Shown: piece after piece, positions 6,032 to 8,714 of the stretch | How positions within the stretch are numbered: position 1 is the first letter of the stretch | Layout: every line of letters starts with the position of its first letter | Source of the DNA: Actinobacteria bacterium UBA3012 | Lineage (GTDB): Bacteria > Actinomycetota > Actinomycetes > Nanopelagicales > Nanopelagicaceae | Assembly: GCA_002346305.1 (NCBI GenBank) | Contig: DDZI01000101.1 | Location: forward strand, 1,155-9,868 | Direction of reading: 5' to 3' | DNA: 8,714 nt | Translations under genes and position numbers: made by a program | The notes under the pieces: generated by a model | Told to the model about the DNA's origin: nothing | Seen by the model: only the letters and a program-made list of their open reading frames with translations | Databases searched by the model: none

Positions 6032-7165
6032 GTGAAAATTATTGATGTGAAATTTGCTGGCTTAAAAGGTGCAACCCCTAAAGGCGGTTGGACTGAGGAG
6101 TTAAAACCAGACAGCGTTGTTCACACTTTAATTTCTGTTAAAACAGATTCAGGGATAGTAGGTGTTGGCACTGTTTTCACAAGTGCAGATTTAGTAGCCG
6201 CCTCACTAGAAGTTTTAAAGCCACTTTTAATCGGTGAGAGTGCAGTAGAACCTGAGCGAGTTAGTGAAAAACTACACCAAAACACATTCTGGCTCGGTCG
6301 TGGTGGTTCCATCACCCACACAATTAGCGGAATTGATATTGCGTTATGGGATATCTTTGGAAAAATTACTGGCCAACCAATTGGTCGTTTCTTTGGTGGA
6401 AGATTGCGCGAAAAAGTAATGCCTTACGCATCGCTTTTGATGGATGAACCCAAAATAATGAATGCGAATTTAACTGAATTAAGAGGACAAGGGTTTAAAG
6501 CCTTCAAAATTGGTTGGGGAACATTTGGTCGAATCGATACCGCCAATGACGAACTACTAGTTAAAAGTGCGCGCCAAGCAATCGGCGATGATTGTTTCTT
6601 GGCAGTAGATGCAGGCGGAAGCGACGCATACTGGCGTGGAAATCTTCGCTGGGCAATCAATGCTTCAAAGATGCTCGCTGATTACAACGTTGGTTGGTTT
6701 GAAGAAGCGCTAAGACCTGATGATTTGGCTGACTTTGTTGAGTTGCGCATGCAATCGCCAGTGCCAATTTCTGGCTGTGAAGTTTTGACTCGCCGACAAA
6801 GTTTTACCCCATTTATTACTGAACGTGCTTTTGACATTATTCAACCTGATGTTACGAAGGTTGGTGGAATTGGCGAATTCCGAAGAATCGCAGCGATGGC
6901 TGATGAGTATGCAATTCGCGTAATTCCACATGGCTGGAATACCGCAATCGGCTTGGCAGTTGATTTACAACTTTCATCAGCAATTCTCACTGCCGAAAAA
7001 GTTGAGTATTGCACTGGCTCGGCATATGTTGATGACTTAGCAACAGAGCCTTGGAAATTAGACAAAGATGGATTGCTCGAGATTCCAACCAAACCTGGAA
7101 TTGGATTTGAATTAGATCCAGACAAAGTCGAGAAGTACAGCGGCGTGCGTGGATTTTTAGATTAA
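6032..7165 (+). CDS. Mandelate racemase/enolase-superfamily protein, probable sugar-acid dehydratase
   Basis: 377 residues, the usual length, with an N-terminal capping domain (about 1-125), a TIM barrel (about 130-350) and a C-terminal segment. Metal ligands expected from mandelate racemase are D193 (V-D-A-G-G), E224 (W-F-E-E-A-L) and E250 (S-G-C-E-V). The Asp-His catalytic dyad is D273 (Q-P-D-V-T) and H300 (I-P-H-G-W), with E325 at the seventh-strand acid position. At the KxK site the sequence is K159-I-G161-W-G: the first lysine is kept and the second is glycine. This places the protein in the MR subgroup, whose members abstract an alpha proton from a carboxylate and often dehydrate acid sugars. 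The D-H dyad favours chemistry through H300; the substrate is unknown. No sugar-acid aldolase or transporter gene adjoins it. Only 3 nt separate it from tilS. Confidence 0.85.
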   Translation: MKIIDVKFAGLKGATPKGGWTEELKPDSVVHTLISVKTDSGIVGVGTVFTSADLVAASLEVLKPLLIGESAVEPERVSEKLHQNTFWLGRGGSITHTISGIDIALWDIFGKITGQPIGRFFGGRLREKVMPYASLLMDEPKIMNANLTELRGQGFKAFKIGWGTFGRIDTANDELLVKSARQAIGDDCFLAVDAGGSDAYWRGNLRWAINASKMLADYNVGWFEEALRPDDLADFVELRMQSPVPISGCEVLTRRQSFTPFITERAFDIIQPDVTKVGGIGEFRRIAAMADEYAIRVIPHGWNTAIGLAVDLQLSSAILTAEKVEYCTGSAYVDDLATEPWKLDKDGLLEIPTKPGIGFELDPDKVEKYSGVRGFLD

Positions 7166-7168
7166 ATC

Positions 7169-8122
7169 ATGATGAATGATGCGCGTAGAGCAGCACGAAA
7201 TGCTCTCGCGCATTTTGAACCGGGAGATCGAATTCTGCTGGCAGTATCAGGTGGGGCTGATTCACTTTTGTTAGCGGCAGCAACAAATCTTGAAGCAAGT
7301 AAAGTTGGTATTCAGTTGAACGCACTTGTCGTAGACCATCAATTACAAAAAGATTCAGAGCAAGTGGCATTAACCGCTCAAAAAAAATTAGTTGAGTTTG
7401 GAATTACAGAAGTACATGTTACTCAAGTTTTAGTTAATGAAGATGTAGGCAATGGGGGATTAGAGGCAGCAGCAAGACGCGCACGTTATGACGCTCTTGA
7501 TGTGGAGGCAGATCGAATTGGTGCGGTTGCAATTTTTTTAGGTCACACAGAAGATGATTTAGCAGAAACAGTTTTACTTGGTTTGGCACGCGGGTCAGGC
7601 ACTCGTTCACTTTCAGGAATGGCATTTCAAGTTGGCAGATATGTGCGACCTTTCCTTGAATTAACTAGAGCCCAAGTGTTAGCCGCATGCCAAGAAAGTG
7701 GAATTGAATACTGGAGTGATCCTCACAATCAAGAGATGAGTTTTGCTCGAGTAAGGGTGCGAAATGAAATCTTGCCAATGATGGAAAAAGAGATTGGCCC
7801 CGGAATTTCCAAAGCTCTAGCGCGTACTTCTCGGATCCTGCGCGAGGACGCAGACGCTCTTGATTTGATTGCCGGGGATCTTTTCGCCAGCCTGGCTGAT
7901 CCAACTCAGATCCCGATCGAATTGATCGCGGAAGTGCCGAGTGCGGTTCGAAAGCGGGTAATCAAGCAGGCAATTGAAGCCATGGGCGCCCCAACCCTCA
8001 CTGCTGAGCAGATCCTGGAGGTCGATGCGCTGGTCGCAGCCTGGAAAGGGCAGGGTCCGGTGGCATTAGCCGGTGGCATTACAGCCCGCCGAGATTCCGG
8101 CAGACTAACCCTCTCGAAGTAG
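7169..8122 (+). CDS. tilS: tRNA(Ile)-lysidine synthase TilS
   Basis: 317 residues, close to the short actinobacterial form (about 320) that lacks the extra C-terminal domain of the E. coli enzyme. The ATP-pyrophosphatase P-loop is S27-G-G-A-D-S32. A second family motif reads G125-H-T-E-D-D-L-A-E-T and continues through L-G-L-A-R-G-S-G-T-R-S-L-S-G. The later P-F-L-E-L-T-R and Y-W-S-D-P-x-N segments are also typical. The enzyme adds lysine to C34 of the CAU anticodon of tRNA-Ile2, changing decoding from AUG to AUA, and is normally essential. The start may be either ATG of ATGATG (7169 or 7172); no Shine-Dalgarno is visible, and coupling to the gene 3 nt upstream is likely. The 3' third (residues about 212-317) is much richer in G+C than the rest, although the frame is intact. 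hpt follows after a 34-nt gap. Confidence 0.93.
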   Translation: MMNDARRAARNALAHFEPGDRILLAVSGGADSLLLAAATNLEASKVGIQLNALVVDHQLQKDSEQVALTAQKKLVEFGITEVHVTQVLVNEDVGNGGLEAAARRARYDALDVEADRIGAVAIFLGHTEDDLAETVLLGLARGSGTRSLSGMAFQVGRYVRPFLELTRAQVLAACQESGIEYWSDPHNQEMSFARVRVRNEILPMMEKEIGPGISKALARTSRILREDADALDLIAGDLFASLADPTQIPIELIAEVPSAVRKRVIKQAIEAMGAPTLTAEQILEVDALVAAWKGQGPVALAGGITARRDSGRLTLSK

Positions 8123-8160
8123 TCAAGAGCCAGAGTAGTCAAGAGGGAGTTCACCTGTGG
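7801..8160. other. G+C-rich block covering the 3' third of tilS and the tilS-hpt junction
   Basis: Counting by eye, 7801-8160 has 209 G/C in 360 bases (58%), peaking near 66% at 7981-8100. The three 60-base lines before it have 43-45% and the line after it 38%. Codons switch to GCC, CTG, ATC and CGC/CGG-type choices without loss of frame. A recombined segment from a higher-G+C relative is one explanation; unusual local mutation or constraint is another. Confidence 0.7.
8118..8149. repeat. 16-bp tandem duplication carrying the tilS stop and the hpt ribosome binding site
   Basis: AGTAGTCAAGAGCCAG (8118-8133) is followed directly by AGTAGTCAAGAGGGAG (8134-8149), 14 of 16 bases identical. The first copy contains the tilS TAG (8120-8122). 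In the second, CC has become GG, creating GAGGGAG 7 nt before the hpt GTG at 8157, a good Shine-Dalgarno. Confidence 0.8.
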
Positions 8161-8708
8161 ATCTGTCGGTAATCAAAGATGAAGTCACCGAAGTTGTCGT
8201 AACTGAAGAACAATTAAAGGTGCGCATAAATGAGATCGCTCGAAAGATCGAAAAAGATTACGAAGGAAAAGATTTGCTTCTGATTGGCGTATTAAAAGGT
8301 GCAGTAATGGCTATGGCCGATTTGTCTCGAGCAATTCAAAGACATATTGAGATGGATTGGATGGCAGTTTCCTCTTATGGGTCTGGAACAAAATCAAGCG
8401 GAGTTGTTCGAATTCTAAAAGATCTAGATTGCGATATCACTGGTCGAAATGTTTTGATTGTTGAAGATATTGTTGATACCGGGTTGACACTTTCGTGGCT
8501 CAAAGCAAATTTGGAATCGCGTGGTGCAAAAAGTGTGGAAATTTGCACGATCTTCCGAAAGCCAGATGCGGCTAAAGTCGAAGTTAATGTTAAATACATA
8601 GGATTTGATATTCCACCAGCCTTTATTGTTGGCTATGGATTGGATTTCAATGAGAAGTATCGAAATCTTTCAGTAGTCGCTGTTCTTTCACCACACATGT
8701 ACTCCTAA
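8157..8708 (+). CDS. hpt: Hypoxanthine(-guanine) phosphoribosyltransferase
   Basis: 183 residues, full length for the bacterial family. The PRPP-binding motif is V99-L-I-V-E-D-I-V-D-T-G109, with E103/D104 and the catalytic D107. L46-K-G-A supplies the pyrophosphate-binding loop, S72-S-Y-G the flexible-loop region, and the C-terminal I-P-P-A-F-I-V-G-Y-G-L-D-F-N-E-K-Y-R (152-169) the purine-binding and Mg-binding end. The enzyme makes IMP or GMP from hypoxanthine or guanine and PRPP in the cytoplasm (purine salvage). The GTG start is set by GGGAG at 8145-8149. The position after tilS is the common actinobacterial order, in which ftsH usually follows; an ATG at 8710, 2 bp after the stop, may be that next gene but only five bases of it are visible. 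Confidence 0.94.
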   Translation: MDLSVIKDEVTEVVVTEEQLKVRINEIARKIEKDYEGKDLLLIGVLKGAVMAMADLSRAIQRHIEMDWMAVSSYGSGTKSSGVVRILKDLDCDITGRNVLIVEDIVDTGLTLSWLKANLESRGAKSVEICTIFRKPDAAKVEVNVKYIGFDIPPAFIVGYGLDFNEKYRNLSVVAVLSPHMYS

Positions 8709-8714
8709 CATGAT

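Noticed and set aside
6841..7125. 94-codon minus-strand frame inside the enolase-superfamily gene
   Set aside because: It is the shadow of a well-conserved barrel region and has no independent coding evidence.
8709..8714. Start of a further gene (ftsH expected) at the ATG at 8710
   Set aside because: Only five bases are visible, so it cannot be supported as a feature.

Overview
The window reads as a compact, AT-leaning actinobacterial chromosome segment. Lines I counted by eye outside tilS are about 38-45% G+C. The actinobacterial signals are a TrmH/SpoU methyltransferase N-terminus of the kind seen in high-GC Gram-positives, a RipA-like coiled-coil NlpC/P60 cell-wall hydrolase, the tilS-hpt pair, several GTG starts and very short intergenic gaps. 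Low G+C with actinobacterial gene order fits small-genome freshwater Actinobacteria (acI/Nanopelagicales type). That placement is inference from composition and synteny, not from a marker gene.

Layout. Positions 1-263 (minus) carry the N-terminal part of a TrmH-family RNA methyltransferase. All other genes are on the plus strand. First comes a two-gene unit: an EamA/DMT permease (377-1210) overlapping by 4 nt a large exported protein (1207-2841) with staphylococcal-nuclease, lamin-tail-like and PASTA-like regions. Next is a two-gene ABC exporter: ATPase (2892-3824), possibly leaderless, and ABC-2 type permease (3824-4615). A 120-bp gap leads to a secreted NlpC/P60 peptidoglycan hydrolase (4736-5959). 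A promoter-like sequence at that gene's end precedes a probable operon: an enolase-superfamily sugar-acid dehydratase-like gene (6032-7165), tilS (7169-8122) and hpt (8157-8708). An ATG 2 bp after the hpt stop may begin the next gene; ftsH would be expected from actinobacterial gene order, but the window ends there.

How the genes relate. The tilS-hpt pair is core housekeeping (tRNA-Ile2 decoding and purine salvage). The dehydratase-like gene sits 3 nt upstream and is probably co-transcribed, although it has no evident functional link. The permease/nuclease pair suggests extracellular nucleic-acid degradation, perhaps coupled to transport. The NlpC/P60 protein belongs to cell-wall remodelling.

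Most notable observations: the unusual domain order of the exported nuclease and its altered Ca-ligand position; an abrupt G+C-rich block (about 58% over 7801-8160) covering the 3' third of tilS; a 16-bp tandem duplication that spans the tilS stop codon and supplies the hpt ribosome binding site; and the missing second lysine of the KxK motif in the enolase-superfamily protein. I found no tRNA, rRNA, CRISPR array, insertion sequence or convincing intrinsic terminator, and no gene-free stretch over 300 bp. I did not find evidence of a wholly new multi-gene system.
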